Assembly: GCA_028285005.1 (NCBI GenBank)
Contig: JANQQP010000019.1
Coordinates: forward strand, 151,893 to 215,892
DNA length: 64,000 nt
DNA from: Dehalococcoidia bacterium
GTDB taxonomy: Bacteria; Chloroflexota; Dehalococcoidia; Lucifugimonadales; Lucifugimonadaceae
Direction: 5' to 3'
How positions within the stretch are numbered: the stretch's first letter is position 1; each line of letters opens with the position of its first letter. The notes under the pieces are model-generated. The model was not told the origin of the DNA. It made no database searches and saw only the letters and a program-made list of their open reading frames with translations. The position numbers and the translations under genes were made by a program. Positions 26,697-36,257 of the stretch are shown here, piece after piece.

Positions 26697-27314
26697 ATGG
26701 AAATTCGTTCTATTGGACGGTCCGGATTTGAGGTCAAGTCTGCCGTCGGCACAGTACTCGTCGATCCGCCGGAGAACATCGCCTCAGGACGACTGTCAGA
26801 CCCGAATACCGTAGTCGCCTACAGCAAGCGGCAGGCTAATCGATCTGTCCCTTCAGGTGCCGTGAAGATGATCGAGGGGCCAGGGGAATACGAGATCGGC
26901 AGTATCAGTATTCGTGGGGTCGCAACGCCCGCAGATGACCCGTCCGTTTCACGGGAAATAAACACCGCTTATGTGATCGATGCTGATGGCGTGCTGGTGT
27001 GTTCCACAGGCGGGCTGGGCAGCAGCATTGACACGACCGCTATGCAGCAGCTCGGCAAAGTGAACGTCTTGCTCCTGGATCCTGAACAGTCGCCGTTATC
27101 TGCAGATGAACTGGCTGCAACCATGCGCAACTTTGAGCCTGATGTAGTGGTGCCCTCTGGCTACGATACCGCCGCCGACAAGCCGGGAAACTTGCTCGCC
27201 GGGCTGCTCTCGGAGTTAGGCGTAAAGGATCTCGAGGCGCAGGCGAAAGTTAGCTTCACCAGGGCTTCCCTGCCCGATTCACGGACTACAGTCCTGCTGA
27301 CGCCATCAGCCTAG
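26697..27314 (+). CDS. Degenerate metallo-beta-lactamase-fold (UlaG-like) protein lacking metal ligands
   Basis: A 205-residue protein whose whole length follows the UlaG-like branch: start MEIRSIGRSGFEV, GPGEYEIGSISIRGVAT in the middle, NVLLLDP and DVVVPSGYDT later, and VSFTRASLP near the end. In active relatives the same places read GHSCFRI, SHDHPDH, HLGDLGH and PMHYKT. Here the His/Asp ligands are replaced (SKRQANR, STGGLG, PSGYDT), so no di-zinc site can form. It is probably a non-catalytic descendant with an unknown structural or binding role. Start at ATG 26697, divergent from hrcA across 199 bp. Confidence 0.7.
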   Translation: MEIRSIGRSGFEVKSAVGTVLVDPPENIASGRLSDPNTVVAYSKRQANRSVPSGAVKMIEGPGEYEIGSISIRGVATPADDPSVSREINTAYVIDADGVLVCSTGGLGSSIDTTAMQQLGKVNVLLLDPEQSPLSADELAATMRNFEPDVVVPSGYDTAADKPGNLLAGLLSELGVKDLEAQAKVSFTRASLPDSRTTVLLTPSA

Positions 27315-27374
27315 TAGCGCGCGGCTAACACTGTGAACGCCTGAGATTTCTGACAGGGCAGTTGCGCCCGATGG

Positions 27375-28442
27375 TCAGTCTGTCTGCTCAGGAACTCTCG
27401 CAGCACGGAGAATGCGCCTGGAGAGCAGCAAGCCGAACGGCAGTGCCAGCAGGGCGAGAATCCCTGTAGACGCTGGACCTCCCGACCTGGCGCTACAGGA
27501 CCCACCACCAGAATCGTCCGGATCGGGCGTTGCGGTCGCCTGCGCCGTCGGTTCAGTCGTGACGATTGGCGTGGGCGTCACAGTCGGCGTCGCTGTCGGC
27601 GAAGGAGTCGGCACCGGTGTCGGTGTCCTCGTCGGCTCAGGTGTCGCCGTGGGTTCAGGCGTCGGTGTCGGCGGAGGTGGCAAGTTAGGGAAGATCAGGT
27701 TGAGCGAGTCCAGGAACTCATTGCCTTTGAAAGGGACGCTCTGAACAGCCCGGAGTTCACCGATGAAGAAGACTACAGGGGCGTCAAGATATTCTTCGCC
27801 AACAGGATTCACTACAACCTGATATCGCCCATCTTCGATTGATGCGAAAGGTGATGTGTAGTCGCCGACCTGGGCGAATATGGGAGTTCCATCCGGCGGA
27901 ATTGACGAACCAGCAAGCACCTGCCCTGAATAAAGAGATGGCAGCAGGACCACGGCTGTAGGAGTCGGCGTCGGAGACGGTGTAGGTGTAGCGACCGGTG
28001 CCGTCGGGAAGTCGAGATCCAGGGTTCTGAGCAGCGGCAGAGTCCATGAGCAGCCAAGGCAGACCTGCCCATTAAGAATGGGCGCGAATACAGACACGTT
28101 GGTTGATATGACCTGATCATCCAACCAGAACTCGATCACTCGACCCTCGGCCTCTGGAGCCGGACCGACCACCAACGCGGTGTATCGGCTGTCAACGGTA
28201 TTCCCAACGATCGTTGGAGCCGAAGTGTAGATCACGTCACCAGCCGAGTTTCTGATCCTCGCGGTCAGCTCGAATCCGTTTGGTGCAGGCTCGCCGTCAA
28301 TCGTCACATTGCCCTGGTAGATCGCGGTACGAAGCTCAGGAAGACCTTGAGCCTCAGCACGATCCTGGAGAGTGAGTCCGCCAACCGTTACGGCCGCTAT
28401 GAGAGCGGCTACGAGTACCACGAGCAGAGCGCGAGTTTTCAT
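27375..28442 (-). CDS. Secreted Pro/Thr-rich protein with two copies of an uncharacterised domain and a C-terminal membrane anchor
   Basis: A 355-residue exported protein. Residues 1-32 are a signal peptide (LLVVLVAALIAAVTVGGLT). Two related domains follow: one from TAIYQGNVTIDGEPAPNGFEL to LRTLDLDFPTAP, one from LPSLYSGQVLAGSSIPPDGTPIFAQ to SLNLIFPNLP. Both have a YxGxV start, a Pro-Gly turn and a closing L-x-L-x-FPxxP. A similar domain is in the lipoprotein at 38037-38453. PT/PTPT linkers separate the parts, and a long one precedes GGSCSARSGGPASTG, a hydrophobic segment and RR, resembling a surface-sorting tail. Function unknown; probably a surface protein. The GTG 15 bp upstream is an alternative start. 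Confidence 0.75.
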   Translation of the reverse strand: MKTRALLVVLVAALIAAVTVGGLTLQDRAEAQGLPELRTAIYQGNVTIDGEPAPNGFELTARIRNSAGDVIYTSAPTIVGNTVDSRYTALVVGPAPEAEGRVIEFWLDDQVISTNVSVFAPILNGQVCLGCSWTLPLLRTLDLDFPTAPVATPTPSPTPTPTAVVLLPSLYSGQVLAGSSIPPDGTPIFAQVGDYTSPFASIEDGRYQVVVNPVGEEYLDAPVVFFIGELRAVQSVPFKGNEFLDSLNLIFPNLPPPPTPTPEPTATPEPTRTPTPVPTPSPTATPTVTPTPIVTTEPTAQATATPDPDDSGGGSCSARSGGPASTGILALLALPFGLLLSRRILRAARVPEQTD

Positions 28443-28669
28443 ACCGTAGATTTTCACTTCTAGACGATTACCTGGGCGTAACTCAAGCGAGAGGATGGCG
28501 GAGCACCACTGCCGTACCAATAAAGATCGCGAAACTAGATACGAACCGAGTCAAGCAGCAGTCTTCTAGTGGATAGTTATTCACATGCCAGCCTTGCATG
28601 ACCCCGGCTAATTGACTGATCTATTACATCACATAGTGCGAATTTGCGCTGCAAGTATTCCGAACGCGA

Positions 28670-28701
28670 AGCGCCCCCTCCCATTTCTGGAAGGGGGCGC
28701 T
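28670..28701 (-). terminator. Strong GC hairpin downstream of the S-layer-like gene
   Basis: AGCGCCCCCT (28670-28679) pairs perfectly with AGGGGGCGCT (28692-28701), 35 bp past the stop of the 988-residue surface protein on the minus strand. The minus strand has no U-run after the stem, so it may protect the mRNA 3' end or cooperate with Rho. A TTTTT at 28711-28715 lies on the plus side. Confidence 0.5.
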
Positions 28702-28735
28702 CATTGTCAGTTTTTACGACTGACCGTCACTTCCC

Positions 28736-31702
28736 TTACGGGAAGATCGGTACCGGTGTGCCGGTGACCTCGACGAAGAGGACGTCACCTGTGTTCACAG
28801 CGGAAGCACCGGTCAAGAGCTCGAAGCTCAGGATCTCCGGGTTCCACCTGTAGACACGGCCCTCAACAACAGCGCCGAGGTAGTCAGCAACTGTAACGGC
28901 TACTGGTGAGCCACCACCCGCAGGCTGACGTGTCAGCGGCACAGAAGGCCCTTCAGTCAACTTGCGGCTTGTGTCAACCACAGGCACAGCGTTGAAGCCG
29001 AGTACCGTTGGAATCGTGATGATTCCAGGCGGTGAGCCTGCGGCCGGTAGCACTTCACCAACCAGCAGGACTGTCACCTGCTCGAAGTTGTTGGAGTGTA
29101 CCCAGTAGGCCTGTGTCGAGCGAACTGATGTCAGTCCGCCTTCAGTCGCTGGCTCGAGCAGTCCGGAAACCGTGTCTCGGACTGCAACACGCCACTGACC
29201 AGGCACTGATGGGTCGAATCCAAGCACAGCGTCGTGCCCAGCGTTCGTGAACACGCTGTTGAGGCTCGGGTCAACCGGGTCAGACGGGAACGAGAGGGCG
29301 TTCCAACCTGCGAAGATATCGAGGTTGAACGTTCCACGTTCTTCGATCGTGACCGTCAGTTCAGTGTCGGTAGCGTTGTCGTTACCTGCGGCATCTTCTG
29401 CATCACCGGCAGCAATCACCAGCTCATGGTCGCCGAGTGAAAGGTCTGACGGCGGGATGTAGAAGAACCTCTTGCCATCGCTGGCAGCAACGACATCAGC
29501 TGTGATGTCAGTGCCATCCAGTGTGACCTTGGTCAGCGTGACAGTCGAAGCCTCGCCACCCTTCGCAGGGGGTCCGGTCACTACTGTCTTGTAGTCGATG
29601 ATGATCGACGGACGTCGCTGGTCAGTCGCCGCAGCACCACCACCAACGGTGAGGTTCGGGTCAGCAAGACTGGTGTCCAGTGTGAAGCTCGGCGTCGTTG
29701 AGACGTCAGCATCCTTACCACCGGTCGTACCAGTGTTGCTACCTACGTCCACGGACGTGATCTCGATGGCTCGCTTGCCGTCAGTCGGCGAAGCAGGCTT
29801 CGAGTATGTCGCGATCCAAGTGTTGGAACCCTGTGCCAGTGCTGTAGGAGCAGGCGTGTCAGCCGGTGGGCTGGACGTGCCGTCATCCTGGAACACAGCC
29901 ACAGTCGGAGAACCAGACAAAGGCTCGTCGGACACGATCGTGATAGTGATCTTGTCGTTCGTCAGCTTGTCAGGGCCCTCGCCTGTCGCGAGCGCCTGGC
30001 CAGTGCCTGAACCACCACTCAACGTCACCGTCAGACTCGGAGCAATTCCGTCTCCCACGGCTCTGTCGCCCTGGCTGATGAAGTTACCCGCCAGGTCAGA
30101 GATGATGTCTTGCAGACTAACCAGAGGTGTTTCGTTGGAAACAAGGTCGTTTGCAAACTCAAGGTAAACGAGGCTCTGAGCCGTGCTGCTAACGGTCTTC
30201 AGGAACGGACCCGTTGTGGAATCGTTCTGAATCGTCACAGCTGTCGGAACAATCACAGCGCCGTTGTCAAGCGTGACCGTGAAGTCGGAAGCCTGAACGT
30301 TCGTTACGTCGTCGTTAAAGGCGACACGCAGCGAGTTCCTGGCAACAACCTCACCTGTCGATGAGTTCGCAAGACCGGTCCTGTGGTCGGCTGCCACCGT
30401 TGAGAACGCTGGAACAACTTTGTCAACCTTCACAGTTGGCAACTGGATTCCAGACGTTGAGGTGTCAGCATCAGAGATACCGACGTTACCAGCGAGGTCA
30501 GCGGCGATGATCGCCCAGTCAACGATGTGATCTGGGTTCGGGAGACCGACTGACGGAATTCCGGAGCCTGAAGGAGCTTTCGAGAAGCTGAATGCAGTGT
30601 CTCCGTCAAGAGCGCCAGTCGTCGAAACCGCGAGGTCGATCGCGCCAGTCTTTAACGCCGCCGTTGAAGTACTTACAACCGGTGTTCCATTGGTCGACGT
30701 ATCGGTGTCGTCATAGAACACTTTGAGGTCGTCGATCTTCAGACCGGAACCGGTTTCAGAAACTGTCCCGCTGAATGTTGGGTTCAGGTTCTGAGTTGCC
30801 GACTTGTCAAGCGGTCCTGTGATCGACGGCACCGGAGCGGTGGTGTCAATGGAAACAGTCGTTTCTCGGGACACGCTGTCGCTGTCTACCCAGGTCAAAG
30901 TGATCGGGCCGACATTGGTGCTGATCTTTCCAGCTCCGGCTTTGTCATGAGCACCAGTGGAAGGCGCCGAACTGATCGTGTTTGATACGACCTGAACAAA
31001 GCCTAAGAACCGGCCTGATCCCAGAGCGGTTTCCACAACTGAGACCGATACACCGGTGGTGTCGAGCTCACTCGTGACCACGGTGTCGAAAGTACCAATT
31101 GTGGAAGTCTCGTATTCGACAGTGATCACCTCATCGACGATGCCAATATTGACAAAGACCGTGATCAGAGGTGGACCACCGGCGCTTCCTGCAAAGAAGT
31201 TGGTGATCTGAAGCTCATCGTTGTTGAGCTCACCTGGTGAGCCTGCGGCGGTGATCTTGGTGTTGGCCTGAACGTCCGCCAGGGTGCCTGCGATAGGAGC
31301 CGACGTTCCAGCACCAACAAGAGTGATGAGAACGCTGGAACCCGCAGCGGCAGATATTGAGTTTGCCGTCATGCCCTGGAATGAGGCAGCGACCAGCACC
31401 TCTGCTGTGCCATCCGCGAGCGTAGTTGTGGCCTGGTTAATACCAGAGTCCTCAACAATCACTCGAATGAAGTCCGAATCGGTTCTGATGATTCGGCTTC
31501 CTGGATTGTCGTACGTGGCGAAAACTGTACTTCGGGAGGTGAATCCCGTTGGTGCCGGACTTTCGTTGGTGACTTTCGACCACTCGTTCGCGACGAAGAT
31601 AGATCCTGTCGCAGCTTTAGTGGCCGAGGTAGAGCCAACGACTGCCACGACGGCGAGTGCGAGCACTGCCAGTCCGGCTAGCCATTTCACTGAAAGCTTC
31701 AC
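28736..31702 (-). CDS. Large secreted S-layer-like/Ig-like surface protein
   Basis: A 988-residue exported protein. The start is GTG 31702, preceded by AAGGGGGA; residues 1-29 form a signal peptide (WLAGLAVLALAVVAVVG, cleavage near TKA). The mature part is acidic, Thr/Ser/Val-rich and nearly Cys-free, with repeated beta-sandwich-like blocks: RETTVSIDTTAPVPSITGP, LNPTFSGTVSETGSG, AADLAGNVGI, DVGSNTGTTGGKDAD, EDAAGNDN. These resemble bacterial Ig-like or cadherin-like repeats. The last 180 residues hold an FAGWNALSFPSDP module, which in other bacteria often ends large surface proteins. Composition, length, strong leader and 3' hairpin suggest an abundant cell-surface or S-layer protein; that role is inference. 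Confidence 0.75.
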   Translation of the reverse strand: MKLSVKWLAGLAVLALAVVAVVGSTSATKAATGSIFVANEWSKVTNESPAPTGFTSRSTVFATYDNPGSRIIRTDSDFIRVIVEDSGINQATTTLADGTAEVLVAASFQGMTANSISAAAGSSVLITLVGAGTSAPIAGTLADVQANTKITAAGSPGELNNDELQITNFFAGSAGGPPLITVFVNIGIVDEVITVEYETSTIGTFDTVVTSELDTTGVSVSVVETALGSGRFLGFVQVVSNTISSAPSTGAHDKAGAGKISTNVGPITLTWVDSDSVSRETTVSIDTTAPVPSITGPLDKSATQNLNPTFSGTVSETGSGLKIDDLKVFYDDTDTSTNGTPVVSTSTAALKTGAIDLAVSTTGALDGDTAFSFSKAPSGSGIPSVGLPNPDHIVDWAIIAADLAGNVGISDADTSTSGIQLPTVKVDKVVPAFSTVAADHRTGLANSSTGEVVARNSLRVAFNDDVTNVQASDFTVTLDNGAVIVPTAVTIQNDSTTGPFLKTVSSTAQSLVYLEFANDLVSNETPLVSLQDIISDLAGNFISQGDRAVGDGIAPSLTVTLSGGSGTGQALATGEGPDKLTNDKITITIVSDEPLSGSPTVAVFQDDGTSSPPADTPAPTALAQGSNTWIATYSKPASPTDGKRAIEITSVDVGSNTGTTGGKDADVSTTPSFTLDTSLADPNLTVGGGAAATDQRRPSIIIDYKTVVTGPPAKGGEASTVTLTKVTLDGTDITADVVAASDGKRFFYIPPSDLSLGDHELVIAAGDAEDAAGNDNATDTELTVTIEERGTFNLDIFAGWNALSFPSDPVDPSLNSVFTNAGHDAVLGFDPSVPGQWRVAVRDTVSGLLEPATEGGLTSVRSTQAYWVHSNNFEQVTVLLVGEVLPAAGSPPGIITIPTVLGFNAVPVVDTSRKLTEGPSVPLTRQPAGGGSPVAVTVADYLGAVVEGRVYRWNPEILSFELLTGASAVNTGDVLFVEVTGTPVPIFP

Positions 31703-31942
31703 AGCTTCAGTCCCCCTTGCATCCGCGTTTCTTACCCACATACATCAGCAGAAAAGGCAGAGGGAGGTTCTCTTCGAACTCTTCTGCCGGTGCCGGGTGG
31801 TTCTAAAACTCGGAGGTCTCCGATGCTGTTAGTACCTAGCGCCAACGCGGCGGCCAGGGTGCCGATTCCAATACCTTTGTTAAACGATCCTGAGCACGCG
31901 AATCGGCGCGCGCGCAATCGGACCTCGGGCTGAGCCCATGCG

Positions 31943-31972
31943 ATTTAACCACTGCCCAAATTGCAGTGTCAA
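31943..31972 (-). promoter_or_regulatory. Candidate promoter of surface-protein gene with internal operator-like repeat
   Basis: On the minus strand TTGACA (31967-31972) and TTAAAT (31943-31948) are separated by 18 bp. The spacer contains a perfect inverted repeat CACTGC (31950-31955) / GCAGTG (31963-31968). A start near 31936 would give an untranslated leader of about 235 nt, typical for stable surface-layer mRNAs. The -35 is a full consensus match; the -10 matches four of six. Confidence 0.5.
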
Positions 31973-32014
31973 CCCAAATGGACCGTCCCTTTTTCCCGTT
32001 TCTCCCAGCTTTTG

Positions 32015-32053
32015 GTGGAACCACCTATCCGTATACGGGTAAGGCCGTTCCAC
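32015..32053. repeat. Extended intergenic hairpin centred on a 10-bp palindrome
   Basis: GTGGAAC (32015-32021) pairs with GTTCCAC (32047-32053); inside, CCT (32024-32026) can pair with AGG (32042-32044) and CCGTATACGG (32029-32038) is self-complementary. The near-continuous symmetry over 39 bp suggests either a protein-binding palindrome or a folded RNA. It lies outside every gene. Confidence 0.45.
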
Positions 32054-32270
32054 GCAGGGTGAACCGAGTGCTCAAACACACTGTAGGGACACCTCACGCC
32101 GGGAGTCAACGAGTACCAACACCAATTAAAGGCCAGATTGGTTACGGGAGAATTACAGTACCTACTCACCGGCCTGACGGTCTCCACCCATCAAATCCAA
32201 CAGCGAGTCCCTGTGGGATTGAGTAGTTGTACTGAAGCCCGCTTCGCAGGCCATCCCGGATGACTACGTA

Positions 32271-32307
32271 AACAGAGCCCGGACGCTGATAGCGCCCGGG
32301 CTCTGTT
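32271..32307 (-). terminator. 12-bp hairpin terminator downstream of rho (possibly bidirectional)
   Basis: AACAGAGCCCGG (32271-32282) pairs with CCGGGCTCTGTT (32296-32307). It starts 55 bp after the rho stop on the minus strand, where the tail is GTTTAC. On the plus strand the stem is followed by TTTTT (32306-32310), a better U-tract, so it may also end a plus-strand transcript. Confidence 0.75.
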
Positions 32308-32361
32308 TTTACTCTCGTTCAAGTATGACCGCGGATCCTAGACCCGGGTTACCGGCCAGTA

Positions 32362-33777
32362 CTAAGCGACTCCCGGCTTCTCCGGCTGAGTGATCGACTG
32401 CAGGAACTCATCGTTAGTCTTCGTGCGGTTCATTCGCTCGATGACTCTCTCAGCGGCATCGGTAGAGTTCGGTGTGTCCTGGCTGATGATCGCAACCATT
32501 CGCCTAAGCAACCAGACCTGCTTTAGAGTCGCCTCATCCTGCAGGAGTTCCTCGCGTCTCGTGCCACTGCGTTCGATGTCGATGGCCGGCCAAAGCCTGC
32601 GATCTGCCAGCTGCCTGTCCAGGTGAAGCTCCTGGTTACCAGTTCCCTTGAACTCTTCGTAGATCAGGTCGTCGAGCCGTGATCCGGTATCGATCAAGCA
32701 AGTAGCGATGATGGTAAGGCTTCCACCCTCTTCGCAATTTCGCGCTGCGCCGAAGAATGCCTTGGGTGGATAGAGGGCGTAAGGGTCCATGCCGCCGGAA
32801 AGAGTCTTTCCGCTGCTCGGAACCGCGATGTTGTACGCCCGGGCGAGACGGGTCAGGCTGTCGAGCAACAGCACCACATGCTCACCGCTCTCCACCAGCC
32901 GCTTCGCACGCTCGAGTGAAACCTCGGCGGTTCGGGTGTGGTCCTCCACGGGCTCATCAAAAGTCGAGCTGTAGACCTCACCATCGACGGAACGCTGCAT
33001 GTCCGTCACTTCTTCTGGTCGCTCTCCTATAAGGGAGACGATGAGGTGGATCTCCGGGTGGTTTTCCCGAATGCCGTTGGCGATCTGCTTCAGCAGTACG
33101 GTCTTACCTGCTTTTGGCGGAGCAACCAGCAGCGACCTTTGACCTCGACCGATAGGGGCGACGATATCGATTAGCCTAGTGCCGAGCAGGCGCGGCGTTG
33201 TCTCCAGCGTCATCTGATCGTCCGGATATACGGAGGTGAGGTGCTCGAACTTCGGCCGCTGGCGAGCAGATGCCGGGTCGTGCCCGTTCACCACCTCTAC
33301 CTTGAGCAGTCCGTAATACTTTTCGCCTTCCTTAGGCTGCCTCAACTGCCCTGCAATCATGTCTCCCTGGCGCAGTCCGTTTCGTCGGATGATGGACTGC
33401 GCGACATATATGTCGTCGGGAGTGCCCTTCTTGCCCGGTGGTCGAAGGAAACCGTAACCGTCGTGCAAGATGTCCAGCACGCCCGCGCCGAGTAGTTGAC
33501 CGGTCTCCTCACCGAGTACCGTGAGCAGCTCCATGATGATCTCGGTGCGGCGCTGCGGAATCCGCTTGATCTTCTTTTCGACCGCCAATTCGCGGAGTTC
33601 GTCAAGCGTCTTTGCGCCCAGGTCGCCTAGATCTGGCAGCTCCGCTTCGAGCGCTTCTAGCTCTCGATCGCTAATACCGGTCTGAGGCCGCTGTGAACGG
33701 CCCGTGCGTCTGCGCCCGGATGACCGGCGGCGTCCGCCGTTTGAACGGTCTGACTGGCGCGTTGCTGAGGGTGGCAG
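32362..33777 (-). CDS. rho: Transcription termination factor Rho (apparent CTG start)
   Basis: A 471-residue RNA helicase. It has a basic Arg/Gly-rich N terminus ([17 protein letters not shown]), a Rho_N helical domain ([16 protein letters not shown]), the RNA-binding cold-shock-like domain ([16 protein letters not shown]), the ATPase P-loop APPKAGKT (about 219-226), [14 protein letters not shown] and the Q/R loops. The first usual start codon in frame, TTG 33588, would cut through the Rho_N domain. Upstream the frame is open back to a TGA. It contains no ATG, GTG or TTG there. A CTG at 33775-33777 stands exactly seven bases after a perfect AGGAGG (33785-33790). I therefore start at CTG. It follows pyrG on the same strand after 388 bp. 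Confidence 0.93.
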   Translation of the reverse strand: MPPSATRQSDRSNGGRRRSSGRRRTGRSQRPQTGISDRELEALEAELPDLGDLGAKTLDELRELAVEKKIKRIPQRRTEIIMELLTVLGEETGQLLGAGVLDILHDGYGFLRPPGKKGTPDDIYVAQSIIRRNGLRQGDMIAGQLRQPKEGEKYYGLLKVEVVNGHDPASARQRPKFEHLTSVYPDDQMTLETTPRLLGTRLIDIVAPIGRGQRSLLVAPPKAGKTVLLKQIANGIRENHPEIHLIVSLIGERPEEVTDMQRSVDGEVYSSTFDEPVEDHTRTAEVSLERAKRLVESGEHVVLLLDSLTRLARAYNIAVPSSGKTLSGGMDPYALYPPKAFFGAARNCEEGGSLTIIATCLIDTGSRLDDLIYEEFKGTGNQELHLDRQLADRRLWPAIDIERSGTRREELLQDEATLKQVWLLRRMVAIISQDTPNSTDAAERVIERMNRTKTNDEFLQSITQPEKPGVA

Positions 33778-34165
33778 GTGAATTCCTCCTGGCTTTAATG
33801 GTCAACTATCCGGCCCGAAACGTGATCGATTGCTTCTCGGCCCAATCAGGTGTCGAGTTCGCGATCACGTCTGGCCTCAGACTGAGTTCTGATAAATAGT
33901 TCGTTGGAAATGCTGGGATGTGCCTGTCTTAGGCTCTGCTGACCGCAGCGAACAAGGTTCGGACAGCAGACTGTTTCTGTCTGGACCTGAAGCGCGACGC
34001 GCAGTTAATTTTCCACGGGCGCGGCCTCAGAGACCTGAGTCACAGTGGCGATTAACGATTGATCGCCGAGGGGAAGATCGAAGCGAAACGCTATCTGATC
34101 TAGTTCAACTATATCAATAGCAGACAGCGAGAACAATACACGCTAGCTACCGTGGTTGCTCCTTA
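33778..34165 (-). other. rho leader region
   Basis: About 390 bp without a gene between pyrG and rho, both on the minus strand. It holds a weak promoter candidate (34108-34136) and a long leader ending in the AGGAGG that serves rho. Long leaders are common in rho genes, which regulate themselves by attenuation; no specific hairpin or terminator is visible to me here. Confidence 0.5.
34108..34136 (-). promoter_or_regulatory. Weak candidate promoter for rho
   Basis: On the minus strand TATAGT (34108-34113; five of six to the -10 consensus) lies 17 bp downstream of TTGTTC (34131-34136; three of six). It is the best-spaced pair I see in the pyrG-rho gap and would give a leader of roughly 330 nt. 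Confidence 0.3.
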
Positions 34166-35860
34166 CTACTCTTCCGCCGAAACCAAACTTCTCAAGCCGA
34201 ATTCGTTGCTGCCGGATTCGCCAGCCTTTTCGCTCGCTGGCAGTTCGTACTGCTCGCCCTCGCGCGGAGTCTCGCAGGCGGCTCGAACAAATTCTCTAAA
34301 TAAAGGATGCGCGTTCTCAGGGCGTGAGGCGAACTCCGGGTGGAACTGACTGCCGAGCATGAAAGGATGGTCGAAGACCTCGGTAATCTCCACCAGTGAG
34401 TCATCAGGTGCTACACCACTGGCAACCAGGCCCGCTTCTTCCAACCTGATTCGGTAGTCGTTGTTGTATTCGTACCGATGGCGATGCCGTTCCTGAACAA
34501 GCTCTACTCCATACGCCTCTCGCGCACGCGTGCTCTCTCTTAAGAGACATGGATACTGCCCCAGCCTCATCGTGCCGCCGGTATCGACGAGGCCTTCCTG
34601 CCCTTCCATGATGTTGATCACCGGATCCGGGGAATCGGCATCGAGTTCCAGGGAATTGGCTTCGGGCAGCCCGAGCACATTCCGTGCGTACTCGATGACC
34701 ATCACCTGCATCCCGAGGCAAAGGCCGAGGTATGGAATCCTGTTTTCACGTGCATAAGTCGCAGCTGCGATCATCCCCTCGACTCCACGATGGCCGAAAC
34801 CGCCGGGAACGAGGATCCCCGCGGCGTTAGCGAGCAAACGGTCCGGTCCGCTTTCCTGGATCTCCTCCGACGAAATCCATTCGATCTCCACTTTCCGGCC
34901 GTGATGGAAACCTGCGTGGCGAAGCGCCTCTGCAACCGAAAGGTAGGAGTCATGCAGCTCCACGTATTTCCCGACGACAGCAATGCGGAGCGGGTCCTCG
35001 TCCTCATCTTCGATTTCAGCGATGTGTTTCCAGTAAGCGAGGTTGGGCTCATTCTTTGGAAGACGCAACGCCTCCGAGACCGTCTCTCCAACGCCCTGCT
35101 CCTCCAGATAGAGGGGCACTTTGTAGACGCTATCCAGCGTAGGAAGGCCAAACACGTTCTCCGGGCGGACATCGCAGAATCGCGCGATCTTGTCCTTAAC
35201 ATCCTGCTCGACCTCGTGATCTGCTCTGCCGATGATCGCATCGGGATGGATTCCCATACTTCGAAGAGCTTGCACGCTGTGCTGGGTCGGCTTGGTCTTT
35301 AGCTCTTTAGTCGAGCCAAGGAACGGGAGCAGCGTCACATGAATGTAGAAGGTATTGTCCCTGCCAACATCGCTGCGCACCTGCCTGATCGCTTCAAGGA
35401 ACGGCTGGCCTTCGATGTCTCCGACAGTGCCCCCCACTTCGACCAGGATCACATCGGCGCCAGACTGCTCTGCCAGGGCCTTAATGTGGCCTTTAATGGC
35501 GTCGGTGACATGAGGGATGATCTGGATAGTCCCGCCCAGGTAGATGCCGGACCTCTCCTTGCCAATGATCTCGGTGTAGATCTGGCCCGCAGTGACGTTT
35601 GACAGCGAAGTCAGCTCAACGTCGATGAACCGTTCGTAGTGTCCGAGATCCAGGTCCGTTTCAGAGCCGTCGATAGTGACGAACACCTCCCCATGCTGGT
35701 AAGGAGACATTGTTCCCGGGTCGACGTTTAGATACGGATCCAGCTTCAGGACGGACACGCTGAAGCCACGACTCTTCAGCATCCTGCCTATCGATGCCGC
35801 AGCTATCCCTTTGCCAAGGGAACTGACGACTCCGCCCGTCACGAAAATGTATCGAGTCAA
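34166..35860 (-). CDS. pyrG: CTP synthase
   Basis: A 564-residue enzyme converting UTP, ATP and glutamine to CTP. The N-terminal synthetase domain begins [22 protein letters not shown] and has [22 protein letters not shown]; the C-terminal glutaminase domain shows the oxyanion loop PGGFGHRG, nucleophile Cys in LGLCLGMQ, and the His/Glu pair in [10 protein letters not shown]. Translation appears to start at TTG 35860 with AGGT upstream. rho follows on the same strand. Confidence 0.97.
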   Translation of the reverse strand: MTRYIFVTGGVVSSLGKGIAAASIGRMLKSRGFSVSVLKLDPYLNVDPGTMSPYQHGEVFVTIDGSETDLDLGHYERFIDVELTSLSNVTAGQIYTEIIGKERSGIYLGGTIQIIPHVTDAIKGHIKALAEQSGADVILVEVGGTVGDIEGQPFLEAIRQVRSDVGRDNTFYIHVTLLPFLGSTKELKTKPTQHSVQALRSMGIHPDAIIGRADHEVEQDVKDKIARFCDVRPENVFGLPTLDSVYKVPLYLEEQGVGETVSEALRLPKNEPNLAYWKHIAEIEDEDEDPLRIAVVGKYVELHDSYLSVAEALRHAGFHHGRKVEIEWISSEEIQESGPDRLLANAAGILVPGGFGHRGVEGMIAAATYARENRIPYLGLCLGMQVMVIEYARNVLGLPEANSLELDADSPDPVINIMEGQEGLVDTGGTMRLGQYPCLLRESTRAREAYGVELVQERHRHRYEYNNDYRIRLEEAGLVASGVAPDDSLVEITEVFDHPFMLGSQFHPEFASRPENAHPLFREFVRAACETPREGEQYELPASEKAGESGSNEFGLRSLVSAEE

Positions 35861-36257
35861 CTGCTACCTGCCAGACGTGTGTCGAGAAAGGTGGGAGTGG
35901 AGAGAGATGGTGCCCCGTCCGAGCCCGATCGGATCAGGCCAGGTTCAGATCTTGGTTCGCTAACGGGACACGAATGAATGGCAAACCTCGAAGAGGCCTC
36001 AACTTACCGCGACTGGAGTAGTCACCAGGGTAAGAGGAGACAGGTTGATTCTAGGTGCCGCTTTTCTTGGATGTCAATTCGAATCGGCTCCGACGGTTTC
36101 GGGCGGGCGGAACATGAATCGGCTGCACCGTTGTTTGCTAGACTGCAACACGCTGATTCAAGCTAGCCAGATGTTCGCACAACGGTGCTTGTGTACTCTG
36201 GTTGACTTCATCCTCAACCCTACCCGCTTCAAGACTAATCTCGCGTCGCGACGCACT
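35861..36257. other. Divergent intergenic region pyrG / gatC
   Basis: Nearly 400 bp between the pyrG start (minus strand) and gatC start (plus strand). It must contain both promoters. A TTGACT at 36201-36206 could be a -35 for gatC, but no convincing -10 is correctly spaced. An open frame runs into gatC from 36045 without a ribosome site or family resemblance, so I treat it as non-coding. Confidence 0.4.

Larger units (their letters stand above)
31703..32270. other. Long intergenic region upstream of the surface-protein gene
   Basis: About 570 bp without a convincing gene. It contains the putative 235-nt leader and promoter of the surface-protein gene (31943-31972), an inverted repeat inside that promoter (31950-31968), a strong hairpin with CCGTATACGG at its core (32015-32053), and a region with no feature I recognise (32054-32270). 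Short open frames here have no ribosome site or family resemblance. Confidence 0.6.

Noticed and set aside
27530..27680. Apparent tandem DNA repeat (GTCGGC-like units)
   Set aside because: It encodes the Pro/Thr linker of the surface protein; the units are irregular and explained by PT codons.
36045..36257. N-terminal extension of gatC by 71 codons
   Set aside because: No ribosome site, no homology, and the GatC family begins where ATG 36258 does.
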